A DNA stretch of 64,000 nucleotides from Prochlorococcus marinus subsp. marinus str. CCMP1375 (lineage in GTDB: Bacteria; Cyanobacteriota; Cyanobacteriia; PCC-6307; Cyanobiaceae): NCBI RefSeq assembly GCF_000007925.1, contig NC_005042.1, positions 1,550,001-1,614,000 on the forward strand, written 5' to 3'. Position numbers and translations under genes: made by a program. Positions 10,464 to 19,395 of this stretch are shown piece by piece. Each line of letters begins with the position of its first letter. Positions within the stretch are counted from its first letter, which is position 1. The notes under the pieces are model-generated. The model was not told where the DNA came from. It saw only the letters and a program-made list of their open reading frames with translations, and ran no database searches.

Positions 10464-11012
10464 TTAAGACTCCAAGGGGGTAACTGATGATGCACTAGAC
10501 GCTTCAGTGCCAGCCTGAGCAGCAGCAGTTTCAGTTTCATCTGAGGGCAAGAATGATGACTTTGGAGGCGCCTTACCAACTTGAGTAGGCTTCTCTCCTT
10601 CAGCTAATGCCAAGAATTTTGTTTTTATTGGAAGCTTGTACTGAGCAAGACGCATTGCTTCTTTAGCAATTTCCTCAGTGATTTCTTCTCCACCCATTTC
10701 AAAAAGTATTCGGCCAGGCTTTACAACAGCAACCCAAAATTCAGGATTACCTTTTCCTGAGCCCATACGAGTTTCGGCAGGCCTCATTGTGACTGGTTTG
10801 TCCGGGAAAATACGAATCCATATTTGCCCACCACGCTTGACATATCGAGTCATAGCCCTACGACTTGCTTCAATCTGTCTTGATGTAATCCAGCCACACT
10901 CTTGGGCTTGTAAAGCAAACTGACCAAAAGCAATTTTATTGCCTCTAGTAGCAACGCCTCTCATGCGACCGCGTTGCTGCTTACGAAATTTAGTACGTTT
11001 TGGACTAAGCAT
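10464..11012 (-). CDS. rplP: 50S ribosomal protein L16 with C-terminal extension
   Basis: 182 residues against roughly 136-140 in most bacteria. The first 138 or so are ordinary L16: [20 protein letters not shown], the [20 protein letters not shown] block and [20 protein letters not shown]. After [11 protein letters not shown] comes an extra tail of about 40 residues rich in Ala, Ser, Thr and Glu, low in complexity and without charge clustering typical of rRNA contacts. L16 orders the peptidyl-transferase and A-site region. The tail has no recognisable domain. Confidence 0.97.
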   Translation of the reverse strand: MLSPKRTKFRKQQRGRMRGVATRGNKIAFGQFALQAQECGWITSRQIEASRRAMTRYVKRGGQIWIRIFPDKPVTMRPAETRMGSGKGNPEFWVAVVKPGRILFEMGGEEITEEIAKEAMRLAQYKLPIKTKFLALAEGEKPTQVGKAPPKSSFLPSDETETAAAQAGTEASSASSVTPLES

Positions 11013-11024
11013 GTTTATACCTCC

Positions 11025-11756
11025 TTATTTTCCATCATTAGATCTGTCCTCAAATTGTTGAGGCCTTCGATTGCCTTTCCTTCTAGGACTTGCTCCCACA
11101 GGCAAAGGCTGTTCTTCTTTAGAAAGAACTTCACCTTTAAAAACCCAAACCTTAATGCCAAGAACGCCATACGTTGTATTGGCAGTCTTATTTGCATAAT
11201 CAATCTCGGCTCTAAGAGTATGTAGAGGGACACGTCCCTCTCTAGTCCATTCAGATCTAGCAATTTCTGCTCCATTCAAACGGCCACCTACCTGAATTTT
11301 TAGGCCAAGAACTCCAGCCCTTTGAGCTCGTTGAACCGCCATACGTATCGTTCTTCTGAAAGCGACTCTTTTTTCAAGTTGCTGAGCTATGTATTCAGCT
11401 AAAAGGTGTGCATCTGCATCAACTCGTTCAATTTCAACAACATTAATACGTACCTGTCTACTGCGATCACCAATTGTCTTTTGTATTCCAGATCTTAACT
11501 CTTCAATTCCACTGCCTTGACGACCAACGATCACTCCTGGACGTGCAGTTTTGAGCTCAACCTCGAGTTGATCTGCTTTACGCGCAATCAAAACATCACT
11601 GATACCTGCAGCCCCATACTTCTTTTGAATGAAAACTCGAATACGGTCATCCTCCTGAAGTAGTAAAGGATAGGTTTTACTTGAGGCATACCAACGAGAA
11701 CGATGTTCTTGAGTAATTCCTAAGCGTAAACCGTTTGGGTGGATTTTATGTCCCAT
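11025..11756 (-). CDS. rpsC: 30S ribosomal protein S3
   Basis: 243-residue S3, part of the mRNA entry tunnel. It begins [20 protein letters not shown]. The KH domain is marked by [20 protein letters not shown], and the C-terminal domain contains [21 protein letters not shown] short basic tail ends the protein. It overlaps the end of rplV by 1 nt. Confidence 0.98.
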   Translation of the reverse strand: MGHKIHPNGLRLGITQEHRSRWYASSKTYPLLLQEDDRIRVFIQKKYGAAGISDVLIARKADQLEVELKTARPGVIVGRQGSGIEELRSGIQKTIGDRSRQVRINVVEIERVDADAHLLAEYIAQQLEKRVAFRRTIRMAVQRAQRAGVLGLKIQVGGRLNGAEIARSEWTREGRVPLHTLRAEIDYANKTANTTYGVLGIKVWVFKGEVLSKEEQPLPVGASPRRKGNRRPQQFEDRSNDGK

Positions 11757-12130
11757 CAGTCAGAAGCCTCCGTGGTCGTTGATTGATTAGAAGGAGCCAC
11801 AGCAATACTGATATGGCAAGTTTGTTTTTTAATGGCAAATGCCCTCCCTTGAGCTCTTGGTCGATAACGTTTCATAGAAGGACCCATATCAGCTGAAGCA
11901 GTTTTAATAATTAAAGAAGAAGGGTCCATCCCAAGATTGTTCTCTGCATTAGCTACAGCAGAACGAAGAACTTTAGTTATTGGGCCAGTCGAGCGATAAG
12001 GCATGAACTCAAGCATTATCAAAGCATCGCGATAGGTTCTACCACGAATTTGATCTAATACACGACGAACCTTAGAAGCAGAACCTCGTATAAAACGACC
12101 ATGTGCTTGAGCAAGTGGTAAGTCTGACAT
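11756..12130 (-). CDS. rplV: 50S ribosomal protein L22
   Basis: 124-residue L22 whose beta hairpin lines the peptide exit tunnel. Family segments are [38 protein letters not shown] and [19 protein letters not shown] short N-terminal stretch and a Ser/Thr-rich C-terminal tail flank the domain. It starts 2 nt after rpsS. Confidence 0.98.
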
Positions 12131-12132
12131 GA

Positions 12133-12408
12133 TTAACGGCCTCCTTTTTTATCTTTCATATGGCCTCTATAGGTTCTAGTAGGAGCAAACTCTCCTAACT
12201 TATGGCCAACCATCTGCTCAGTAATAAAAACAGGCACATGAGTCTTACCGTTATGAACGGCAATAGTATGACCAATCATCATTGGAAGAATTGTGGAAGC
12301 CCTGGACCAGGTCTTAATGACGGATTTGTCATCATCACTATTTTGTTTTTCAACCTTTTTAATAAGGCTGTCGGCAATAAAAGGGCCTTTTTTGAGTGAA
12401 CGTCCCAT
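12133..12408 (-). CDS. rpsS: 30S ribosomal protein S19
   Basis: 91-residue S19 of the small-subunit head. It starts [20 protein letters not shown] and has the conserved [20 protein letters not shown]. It follows rplB by 35 nt. Confidence 0.98.
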
Positions 12409-12443
12409 GGAGAGTTAAGAGAAATACATGACTATGAAGAACA

Positions 12444-13307
12444 TCAAGAATCACGTCCTCCTCGACTCCTTTTGGAGACTCGACGACGTTTCCTAAGAAC
12501 AAACCTATTACTAGGCTTATTACGTTTTCGGGTCTTCAACCCGAGGGCTGGTTTTCCCCAAGGAGTTACAGGGCCAGCACGGCCAACTGGTGCACGACCC
12601 TCACCTCCACCGTGGGGATGATCACAAGGATTCATAACGCTTCCTCTAACTTGAGGCCGCCTTCCTAACCAACGTCTTCTACCCGCTTTGCCTAAACTTG
12701 TATTTCGAATTTCTGAATTCCCCACTTCTCCGAGTGTGGCATAGCATTCTCCTCTAACTAATCTAACTTCTGTGGAAGGAAGCTTTAAAGCTACATACTC
12801 TCCTTCCTTAGCCATAAGCTGAGCACTTGATCCAGCACAACGAACCATTTGTCCGCCTCTCCCTGGATACAATTCCACGCAGTGAACACTAGATCCTAAC
12901 GGAATAGAAGATAACGGTAGTGCATTACCTATCTCAATTGGAACATCTTTCCCCGATAGCACTTCTTGCCCAATGCTTATTCCAGCTGGAGCTAAGATAT
13001 ACCTCTTTTCGCCATCTTTGTAAAAAAGCAATGCTAAACGAGCATTGCGATGTGGATCATAGTGAATCGCAGCAACCTTCGCTGGTACACCATGCTTATT
13101 GCGACGAAAATCAACCAATCTATATTGCCTTTTATGTCCACCTCCTCTATGGCGACATGTAATAACCCCTCTATTATTGCGTCCTTTTAAGCGGTGCTTT
13201 GCAATAACTAGAGAACGTTCGGGTTTGCGACCAGTTACCTCATTAAAGTCTGTGACGACCCTTGTACGGGTACCAGGTGTATAAGGACGGAAAGTACGGA
13301 TTGCCAT
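12444..13307 (-). CDS. rplB: 50S ribosomal protein L2
   Basis: 287-residue L2, needed for subunit association and peptidyl-transferase architecture. It has [20 protein letters not shown], the core [20 protein letters not shown], and the C-terminal signature [19 protein letters not shown]. Length and domain order are standard. It begins 2 nt after rplW. Confidence 0.98.
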   Translation of the reverse strand: MAIRTFRPYTPGTRTRVVTDFNEVTGRKPERSLVIAKHRLKGRNNRGVITCRHRGGGHKRQYRLVDFRRNKHGVPAKVAAIHYDPHRNARLALLFYKDGEKRYILAPAGISIGQEVLSGKDVPIEIGNALPLSSIPLGSSVHCVELYPGRGGQMVRCAGSSAQLMAKEGEYVALKLPSTEVRLVRGECYATLGEVGNSEIRNTSLGKAGRRRWLGRRPQVRGSVMNPCDHPHGGGEGRAPVGRAGPVTPWGKPALGLKTRKRNKPSNRFVLRKRRRVSKRSRGGRDS

Positions 13308-13309
13308 TT

Positions 13310-13624
13310 TTAACTTTCAGAATCTGGGAATAATTGAATGGAATTACCTTCAGCCAATCTCACAATGGCCTTCTTAACCTGAGCTCTTTTACCAGAAAAG
13401 CGCCCAACTCTCCTGCTACGCCGAGGAGGATTCATAGTACTAATACCAATTACTTTTACATCAAACAGTTTCTCTACAGCTGCCTTGATATCAGGCTTTG
13501 CCGCGCGATGATCAACTTCGAAAGTATATTGATTGATATCAAGGCCTTTCGTAGCTTTTTCTGTAATCAACGGACGTCGAATTACATCAGCAAGTCGCTC
13601 TTTAAACATCTCAGTCATCTCCAT
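13310..13624 (-). CDS. rplW: 50S ribosomal protein L23
   Basis: About 100-residue L23, the docking site for trigger factor and SRP at the tunnel exit. Conserved segments are [18 protein letters not shown] and [20 protein letters not shown]. Three in-frame ATGs compete (13624, 13618, 13609). The last has the best-spaced GGAG, but the first two fit a longer N-terminus (MTEMFKERL). The first overlaps rplD by 14 nt, so translation is probably coupled in any case. Confidence 0.95.
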
Positions 13625-14246
13625 ATACCTCTTTAATTTTGCCTAAAGCATCTTCACCAATAATCAAGGAGTTGGCATTAAGCAAGTCAAAAACATTGAG
13701 GTGCTCTGCGGCAATTAATTTTACCTTCTCTAAATTCCTTACAGATCGACGAATAATATCGGAAGGTTGAGAAAGAATTATAAGCACTTTGGAGTTCGAT
13801 GAAATATCCAAACGTGCAAGAAAATCTTGAATTTCCTTAGTCTTTGGAACTTTAAGCTTGGAACCAAAGTCTTTGACAGCAATGACATCATTGAATCTAG
13901 CCATTAGAGCAGTCCTTAACGCTAAGCGTCTTTCCTTGCGATTCATGGAGAGATTATATTGTCTTGGCTTAGGACCAAAAATAATTCCTCCTCCAGGGCG
14001 AAGAGGAGTTCTAATAGAACCCTGCCTAGCCCTACCAGTACCTTTTTGCTTGTAAGGTTTACGACCTCCACCTCGCACTTCAGCTCTAGTCAAAGTACTT
14101 GCAGTGCCTTGGCGGGAATGAGCCTGCTGGCGTAGAACAGCTCTATGCATTAAATCAACAGCACTAGAATCTTTAGCAACCTTTAAATTTAAGCTCGCTT
14201 TACCAGCTTCCTTACCCTGCCAATCAAGAACAGCACAATTAGCCAT
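13611..14246 (-). CDS. rplD: 50S ribosomal protein L4
   Basis: 211-residue L4, with the long loop that lines the exit tunnel ([20 protein letters not shown] and [20 protein letters not shown]). L4 is the autogenous regulator of the S10 operon in E. coli; the residues known to matter there cannot be judged by eye. It overlaps rplC by 1 nt. Confidence 0.98.
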
Positions 14247-14905
14247 TACTTATTCCCTCCTTTTGATGAATTCAATCCAACACACTTAGCGGGACGAATG
14301 TTAAGCAAGGATCCTGGTTTACCAGGAAGAGAACCCTTGATCACTAAAAGATTTTTATCGCTATCTACCTTCATAATCATGAGTCCTCTGGTAGTAATCT
14401 TCTTGCCACCATAACGACCTGCCATCCTTTTACCTGGATAAATTCTTCCAGGCGTAGTGCCAGCACCTGTAGAACCAGGTTCCCGGTGATTTTTTGAACC
14501 ATGGCTCATTGGTCCGCGACTAAAACCATGTCTTTTTTGATACCCAGAAAAACCTCTACCCATACTGGTACCACTAACATCTACTTTCTGTCCTTCCTCA
14601 AAATCACCAACTGTAATTTGAGCTCCTAACTGAAATTCTCCAACATCTTTTACGCGATATTCACTCATGTAGCGCAACAAGTCATCTCCAGACTTTGCAA
14701 GATGACCTTGAAAAGGCTTATTGATTAATTTCTCACGCACAGCACCAAAGGCAATCTGAACAGCAGAATAACCATCAGTTGCTGAACTTTTAAGTTGAGT
14801 AATTCGACAAGGACCTGCCTCTACCAAAGTAACTGGTATAGACCTACCCTTCTCATCAAAGAACTGGGACATGCCCAATTTCTTCCCTAAAATGCCTATA
14901 GACAT
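14246..14905 (-). CDS. rplC: 50S ribosomal protein L3
   Basis: 219-residue L3 that shapes the peptidyl-transferase centre. It starts [20 protein letters not shown] and has the conserved [20 protein letters not shown] and [20 protein letters not shown]. It is the first gene of the superoperon here: rpsJ (S10), which leads the operon in many bacteria, is not in front of it. A long structured leader precedes it (14906-15207). Confidence 0.98.
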
Positions 14906-15207
14906 AAGAACAATAAAGCCAGCTTGTGAAGCACTTAATTAAAAGCAACTTATATTGAGTTATTAGCTGATTAAAAACCCTGAATTAACAAAAAAGTCAA
15001 ACCTAAATTAATAGGTATTTAAAATCTTGTTCAGCTAGGGCTAGCAAAAAATCAGCTGGCTGAGACTGGATCGAATTAATAAAGTTCGATTAGTTTCTCG
15101 ACAGATTCAGCAAAAAGCCATCTGTACTAACCAATAGATCCAACGCAAACGCTGGAACAGCCTTGTCTTCTGGAGGCCCGGCTAGCATACGGGCACAGAT
15201 AAACACT
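14906..15207 (-). promoter_or_regulatory. Structured leader of the ribosomal superoperon
   Basis: About 390 nt separate rplC from ndhN on the other strand. On the minus strand a -10-like TATTCT (15218-15223) predicts transcription starting near 15203-15210, giving a leader of about 300 nt. It contains at least two strong hairpins: GCCCG/CGGGC (15176-15180 with 15190-15194, 9-nt loop) and CCAGCG/CGTTGG (15140-15155, 4-nt loop), followed by GCTAG-CC-CTAGC nearer the gene. No open frame of note is present. Autogenous regulation by L4 or L3 is inference. Confidence 0.5.
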
Positions 15208-15297
15208 GCGTTTTAATAGAATACACTAAAGCCCCCTTCAAAGTTCACCATTTAGCTGCCAGAATCTAAATAAATAAAATTGATTTCATTCAAAAGA

Positions 15298-15756
15298 ATG
15301 CCTCTTTTGCTATCTGGTAGAAAATTTCGTCATGATCTTGAGGCTTCTGGATGTCTTGCGATCAATGTTCCTTTGGAAGGTGGAGCAGAAACACGTTTAT
15401 TAAGACGCCTTAAAGCAGCTGGCTATAAGACTCAAATCACTTCTGTACGAGGACTAGGAGATCCAGAAGCTTTTCTTCTCAAGCTTCATGGAATACGACC
15501 ACCTCATTTAGGACACCAAAATGTAGGCCGCAATGGAGCATTAGGCGAAGTACAACAAGTTATTCCGCAAGTAAATGAATTGCTTGCGGGAGAGAAATCT
15601 GTAGTTCTTTGGCTATTAGAAGGACAAGTCTTATCTCGTTCAGAAATACTTTCTCTATGTGATTTATGCGATAAAGAGCCCAGATTAAAAATTGTTATAG
15701 AAATGGGGGGTGCAAGAGCTCTTCGATGGCAATCTATGCGCTCTTTTATCCAATAA
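15298..15756 (+). CDS. ndhN: NAD(P)H-quinone oxidoreductase subunit N
   Basis: 152-residue NdhN, a peripheral-arm subunit of the cyanobacterial NDH-1 complex that takes electrons from ferredoxin in cyclic flow and respiration at the thylakoid. Diagnostic segments are [40 protein letters not shown] and [19 protein letters not shown] use ATG 15298, which gives the family N-terminus; a TTG at 15280 would add six residues. Its 3' end overlaps ldpA by 31 nt in another frame. Confidence 0.95.
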   Translation: MPLLLSGRKFRHDLEASGCLAINVPLEGGAETRLLRRLKAAGYKTQITSVRGLGDPEAFLLKLHGIRPPHLGHQNVGRNGALGEVQQVIPQVNELLAGEKSVVLWLLEGQVLSRSEILSLCDLCDKEPRLKIVIEMGGARALRWQSMRSFIQ

Positions 15757-16805
15757 ACGAAAGATTGAGTTTTTCATTGAACGAAAGTCACTATTCAAAT
15801 GAAATTTCCTTGAGAAGAGGAACTTGGGTGAAATTAATTTGTGGCGCCAGTAATGATGATCTAACTTCTATTTCTGATTTATGTTCTGTTTATGCAGCAG
15901 CGGGTGTGAATTGTATAGATATAGCAGCTGATATTGCAGTTGTTGCAGCTGCAAGAGAAGGTATCACCTGGGCAAAAGACAATCTTGGCATTAAACCTTG
16001 GCTAATGATTTCCTTAAGTGATGGTAAAGATATTCATTTTAGAAAAGCGTATTTCAATCCAAAAGTTTGTCCAAAAGAATGTTCAAGGCCATGTGAAAAA
16101 GTATGCCCTACCAATGCAATAAATCCAACACTAGGAATAATTCAAGATCTCTGTTATGGGTGTGGGCGCTGCATTCCAGCTTGTCCTTTAGAATTAATTC
16201 AAGAAAAGGATAATCTTCTAAGAATTCAAGATTTTGGAAATTTAATTTCTAAAGCTAAGCCTGATGCAATTGAGATTCATACTGCTCCAGGGCGAATTAA
16301 AGCATTTGAACAATCTGTAAAAGAAGTTGTGAAGTCTAAAGTGCAATTAAAAAGAGTTGCAGTTAGCTGTGGATTAGAAGGTCATGGAATTACAAAAGAT
16401 CAACTCTCGCAAGAACTTTGGTCCCGCCATGAATGTTTATGTAGATACAATCAAAAACCTATCTGGCAACTTGATGGCCGTCCTATGAGTGGTGACATAG
16501 GACGTGGGACTGCCAAAGCAGCAATATTACTCTTAGAGAAAATGCATTCTATAGCTCCACCTGGTCCTATTCAGCTTGCAGGAGGAACAAATGAGCAAAC
16601 CATTCTTCATTTACAAAAGAATCATCGTTTAGCAGGAATTGCATTTGGTGGAATGGCTCGAAAATTAATACAACCTTTTTTAATCGAAGCCAAAGCACAA
16701 AATAAAAAACTAATTGACTGGCCTGAAGGGTGGGATAAAGCCTTGAAATTGGCCAAAGGGCTTATCAAACCATGGTTAAACAATGAATATAGAATGCACT
16801 ATTAA
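15726..16805 (+). CDS. ldpA: Light-dependent-period Fe-S protein LdpA
   Basis: 359-residue iron-sulfur protein which in Synechococcus links redox state to the circadian clock. Two ferredoxin-type 4Fe-4S motifs are complete: C115, C119, C123, C127 and C143, C146, C149, C153. The preceding [19 protein letters not shown] region is typical of LdpA. The ndhN-ldpA order is the usual one. ATG 15726 overlaps ndhN by 31 nt; the conserved part starts near residue 31, so a later start cannot be excluded. In Prochlorococcus the clock is reduced, so its role may be redox sensing or NDH-1 related (inference). Confidence 0.9.
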   Translation: MAIYALFYPINERLSFSLNESHYSNEISLRRGTWVKLICGASNDDLTSISDLCSVYAAAGVNCIDIAADIAVVAAAREGITWAKDNLGIKPWLMISLSDGKDIHFRKAYFNPKVCPKECSRPCEKVCPTNAINPTLGIIQDLCYGCGRCIPACPLELIQEKDNLLRIQDFGNLISKAKPDAIEIHTAPGRIKAFEQSVKEVVKSKVQLKRVAVSCGLEGHGITKDQLSQELWSRHECLCRYNQKPIWQLDGRPMSGDIGRGTAKAAILLLEKMHSIAPPGPIQLAGGTNEQTILHLQKNHRLAGIAFGGMARKLIQPFLIEAKAQNKKLIDWPEGWDKALKLAKGLIKPWLNNEYRMHY

Positions 16806-16955
16806 TTAATTAAAAGCGCAAGAAAAAGCAATTCAAGTGCATTTAACTCATATCAATCAAAAACCATGTCGTGATGAGATGAACTTGGTGAGTCCACAAT
16901 GTGCAATTATTTTGTATAAGTAAAGAAGAGTCCCTTCTAAAGACTCAGTCCTCAA

Positions 16956-17027
16956 TGGGGCGTCGCCAAGTGGTAAGGCAGCGGGTTTTGGTCTCGCCAT
17001 TCCTAGGTTCGAATCCTAGCGCCCCAG
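16956..17027 (+). tRNA. tRNA-Gln (anticodon TTG)
   Basis: 72-nt cloverleaf. The acceptor stem TGGGGCG (16956-16962) pairs with CGCCCCA, leaving discriminator G at 17027. The anticodon loop has TTG, reading CAA. The T arm CCTAGGTTCGAATCCTAG is perfect. No CCA is encoded. The HAD gene starts 16 nt downstream. Confidence 0.97.
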
Positions 17028-17043
17028 TTTTTTCAATCTTTTT

Positions 17044-17820
17044 GTGACACTGCCGCAAATTTTGGTTTTTGACTTTGATGGAGTCATTGTTGATGGTCTA
17101 TTGGAATATTGGGATAGTTCTCGCAAAGCATTTTTAAAAATTCAAGGGGCACTTGATACAGACGATCAATTACCTCTTGAGATGCCTCACGAGTTCCGTC
17201 AACTTCGTCCATGGGTAAAAAACGGTTGGGAGATGGTTCTGCTAACAGCAGAACTAATCAGAAAAGATAGTCCTCTCTCGATGCATGGTGCCTTCCATTT
17301 TGCAAATGAATATCACAAAAATTGCCACACAGCCCTCAAAACATGGGGATGGGAACCTAAGCAATTACAAAATGCGTTAGACAATATCCGAAAAGAAACT
17401 ATTAAGACTGATAAGAAAAAATGGCTCGCAAGTCATAAATTATTTCCGAATATCGCAGAAAGAATTCATCAACTAGAAAATGAAAGCGTCGACTTTGGAG
17501 TATTAACAACCAAGAGTGCTGAATTCACTTCAGAGCTACTAAACCATTTCAATCTGCATCCCAACTTCCTATATGGTCACGAATCAGGCCAAAAAACTAC
17601 TGTCTTACTTCAAATCTCGAAAGATCATTCGGTTCGTGGTTTTATTGAAGATCGTAGAGCAACCCTTGAGACAGTTCTCAATACTCCTGGGATAAGTTCC
17701 ATCCCATGCTATTTAGCTGATTGGGGCTATCTGAAGCCTGACGATAGAAAAGATCTTCCTTCAGACATCCATTTATTAAAGCCAGAAAAATTAATGTCCC
17801 CATTGGCGAATTGGCCTTGA
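17044..17820 (+). CDS. HAD-superfamily hydrolase
   Basis: 258-residue soluble protein with the HAD motif I FDFDGVIVDG (nucleophile D10, general acid D12). An alpha-helical cap region with the conserved WEMVLLTAELIRKDS follows, then motif II (GVLTTKS) and motif III/IV residues in RGFIEDRRATLETV. The start is GTG 17044, directly after tRNA-Gln; no ATG gives motif I. Substrate is unknown; similar proteins sit beside recA in marine picocyanobacteria as I recall. Confidence 0.8.
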   Translation: MTLPQILVFDFDGVIVDGLLEYWDSSRKAFLKIQGALDTDDQLPLEMPHEFRQLRPWVKNGWEMVLLTAELIRKDSPLSMHGAFHFANEYHKNCHTALKTWGWEPKQLQNALDNIRKETIKTDKKKWLASHKLFPNIAERIHQLENESVDFGVLTTKSAEFTSELLNHFNLHPNFLYGHESGQKTTVLLQISKDHSVRGFIEDRRATLETVLNTPGISSIPCYLADWGYLKPDDRKDLPSDIHLLKPEKLMSPLANWP

Positions 17821-17828
17821 CTCGTTAG

Positions 17829-17842
17829 CGTACGTGTGTACT
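17829..17842 (+). promoter_or_regulatory. LexA-type SOS box upstream of recA
   Basis: CGTACGTGTGTACT matches the cyanobacterial/Gram-positive-like LexA consensus RGTACNNNDGTWCB at every position except the first (C instead of A/G). It lies 90 nt upstream of the recA ATG and 9 nt after the HAD stop codon, in the only intergenic space available for a recA promoter. Confidence 0.7.
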
Positions 17843-17931
17843 AATGGCGAAAGGGACAAGCTGTGAATGCTGAATTTTTCATCCATCAAAACTTGCCACA
17901 ACTTTGCTTTTCACTCAGATAAGTAATCACA

Positions 17932-19071
17932 ATGTCAAACGAAATTAAGTCAATCTCATCTTCCAACTCATCCTGTCCTCCAAATGAAGCACGTTCTGGA
18001 GAAAGAGATAAAGCTCTCAGCCTTGTACTAGGTCAAATAGAACGAAACTTTGGCAAAGGCTCCATCATGCGCTTAGGGGATGCTTCCAAAATGCGTGTGG
18101 AGACAATCTCTACTGGAGCACTGACTCTTGATCTTGCCTTAGGCGGTGGATATCCCAAAGGTAGGGTCGTAGAAGTCTATGGTCCAGAAAGTTCTGGTAA
18201 AACAACGCTGACATTACATGCTATCGCCGAGGTTCAAAAACGGGGTGGAGTAGCCGCTTTTGTTGATGCAGAACATGCTCTAGACCCTGTATATGCAGCA
18301 TCTCTAGGAGTTGACATTGAAAACCTTTTGGTCTCACAACCCGATACAGGAGAAATGGCGCTAGAGATTGTTGATCAATTAATTCGATCATCAGCTGTTG
18401 ACCTTGTGGTTGTTGATTCAGTAGCAGCACTCACGCCTCGATCAGAAATTGAAGGGGAAATGGGCGATCATGCAGTAGGTAGCCAAGCGAGATTAATGAG
18501 TCAAGCAATGCGAAAAATTACGGGGAATATAGGGAAATCAGGCTGTACTGTGATCTTTCTAAATCAATTACGACTCAAAATTGGAGTTACCTATGGAAAC
18601 CCTGAAACGACTACAGGTGGGAATGCTCTAAAATTTTATGCCTCTGTGCGACTCGATATCAGGCGAATTCAAACCCTGAAAAGAGGCACAGAGGAATATG
18701 GGATACGTGCCAAAGTAAAGGTTGCAAAAAACAAAGTTGCTCCTCCATTTCGAATTGCTGAATTTGATATTTTATTTGGAAAAGGCATTAGCACATTAGG
18801 ATGTCTACTTGATATGGCAGAAGAAACAAATATTGTCACCCGCAAAGGTGCTTGGTATAGCTATGAAGGAGATAATATAGGTCAAGGGCGAGACAATACA
18901 ATTACTTGGCTAGAAGAAAATTCAGAAGCAAAAGAGAAAATAGAAAAATTAGTTCGTCAAAAGTTAACCGAAGGTTCAGAAGTGAGCGCTAATTCCATGA
19001 AACCTCTGGCATCAGCAGCTCGTGCAGCAAATACACCACCTGTCATGAAAAAAATATCTAATGCTGCATAA
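17932..19071 (+). CDS. recA: Recombinase RecA
   Basis: 379-residue RecA for homologous recombination and SOS induction. Walker A is GPESSGKT at residues 84-91, Walker [11 protein letters not shown], and loop L2 carries [21 protein letters not shown] Ser-rich N-terminal stretch of about 25 residues precedes the core. The C-terminal tail lacks the strongly acidic end of E. coli RecA. A LexA-type box stands 90 nt upstream. It converges on a DUF2839 gene, 16 nt away. Confidence 0.98.
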   Translation: MSNEIKSISSSNSSCPPNEARSGERDKALSLVLGQIERNFGKGSIMRLGDASKMRVETISTGALTLDLALGGGYPKGRVVEVYGPESSGKTTLTLHAIAEVQKRGGVAAFVDAEHALDPVYAASLGVDIENLLVSQPDTGEMALEIVDQLIRSSAVDLVVVDSVAALTPRSEIEGEMGDHAVGSQARLMSQAMRKITGNIGKSGCTVIFLNQLRLKIGVTYGNPETTTGGNALKFYASVRLDIRRIQTLKRGTEEYGIRAKVKVAKNKVAPPFRIAEFDILFGKGISTLGCLLDMAEETNIVTRKGAWYSYEGDNIGQGRDNTITWLEENSEAKEKIEKLVRQKLTEGSEVSANSMKPLASAARAANTPPVMKKISNAA

Positions 19072-19087
19072 GCTTAATCTCAAGTAC

Positions 19088-19339
19088 TCAATGTAAATCG
19101 GCGGGAACCCACCATCCTGCCGCAGGACCGACAATCCGCACCACAATCCATATAACAGCCAAAAGGCCTATACCTATCCAACCACCTTGAACAGTTATCT
19201 CAAGAAATTTATTTCTTTGTTTCACTGTTAAAGGAAGCCAATCAATAATTCGTGGGGAATCATTCTTGCCTACTTGATGTTTGTTTTTTGGATTTTGGTT
19301 GCCTAGATCATTTTTAGATCTACGTCGAGCTTCTCCCAT
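19088..19339 (-). CDS. DUF2839 family membrane protein
   Basis: 83-residue cyanobacterial protein of unknown function. It starts MGEARRRSKNDLGNQNPKNK, a basic soluble stretch, then has the conserved SPRIIDWLPLTVKQRNKFLE and one membrane helix (WIGIGLLAVIWIVVRIVG) ending in GPAAGWWVPAD. ATG 19339 is chosen because it gives the family N-terminus; an upstream ATG (19363) adds eight unrelated residues. It ends 16 nt from recA on the opposite strand. Confidence 0.85.
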   Translation of the reverse strand: MGEARRRSKNDLGNQNPKNKHQVGKNDSPRIIDWLPLTVKQRNKFLEITVQGGWIGIGLLAVIWIVVRIVGPAAGWWVPADLH

Positions 19340-19395
19340 GTGTTGTAATTTGATTAATATCATTCTATGAAATGTAAATTGAAATGCCTATTTCA

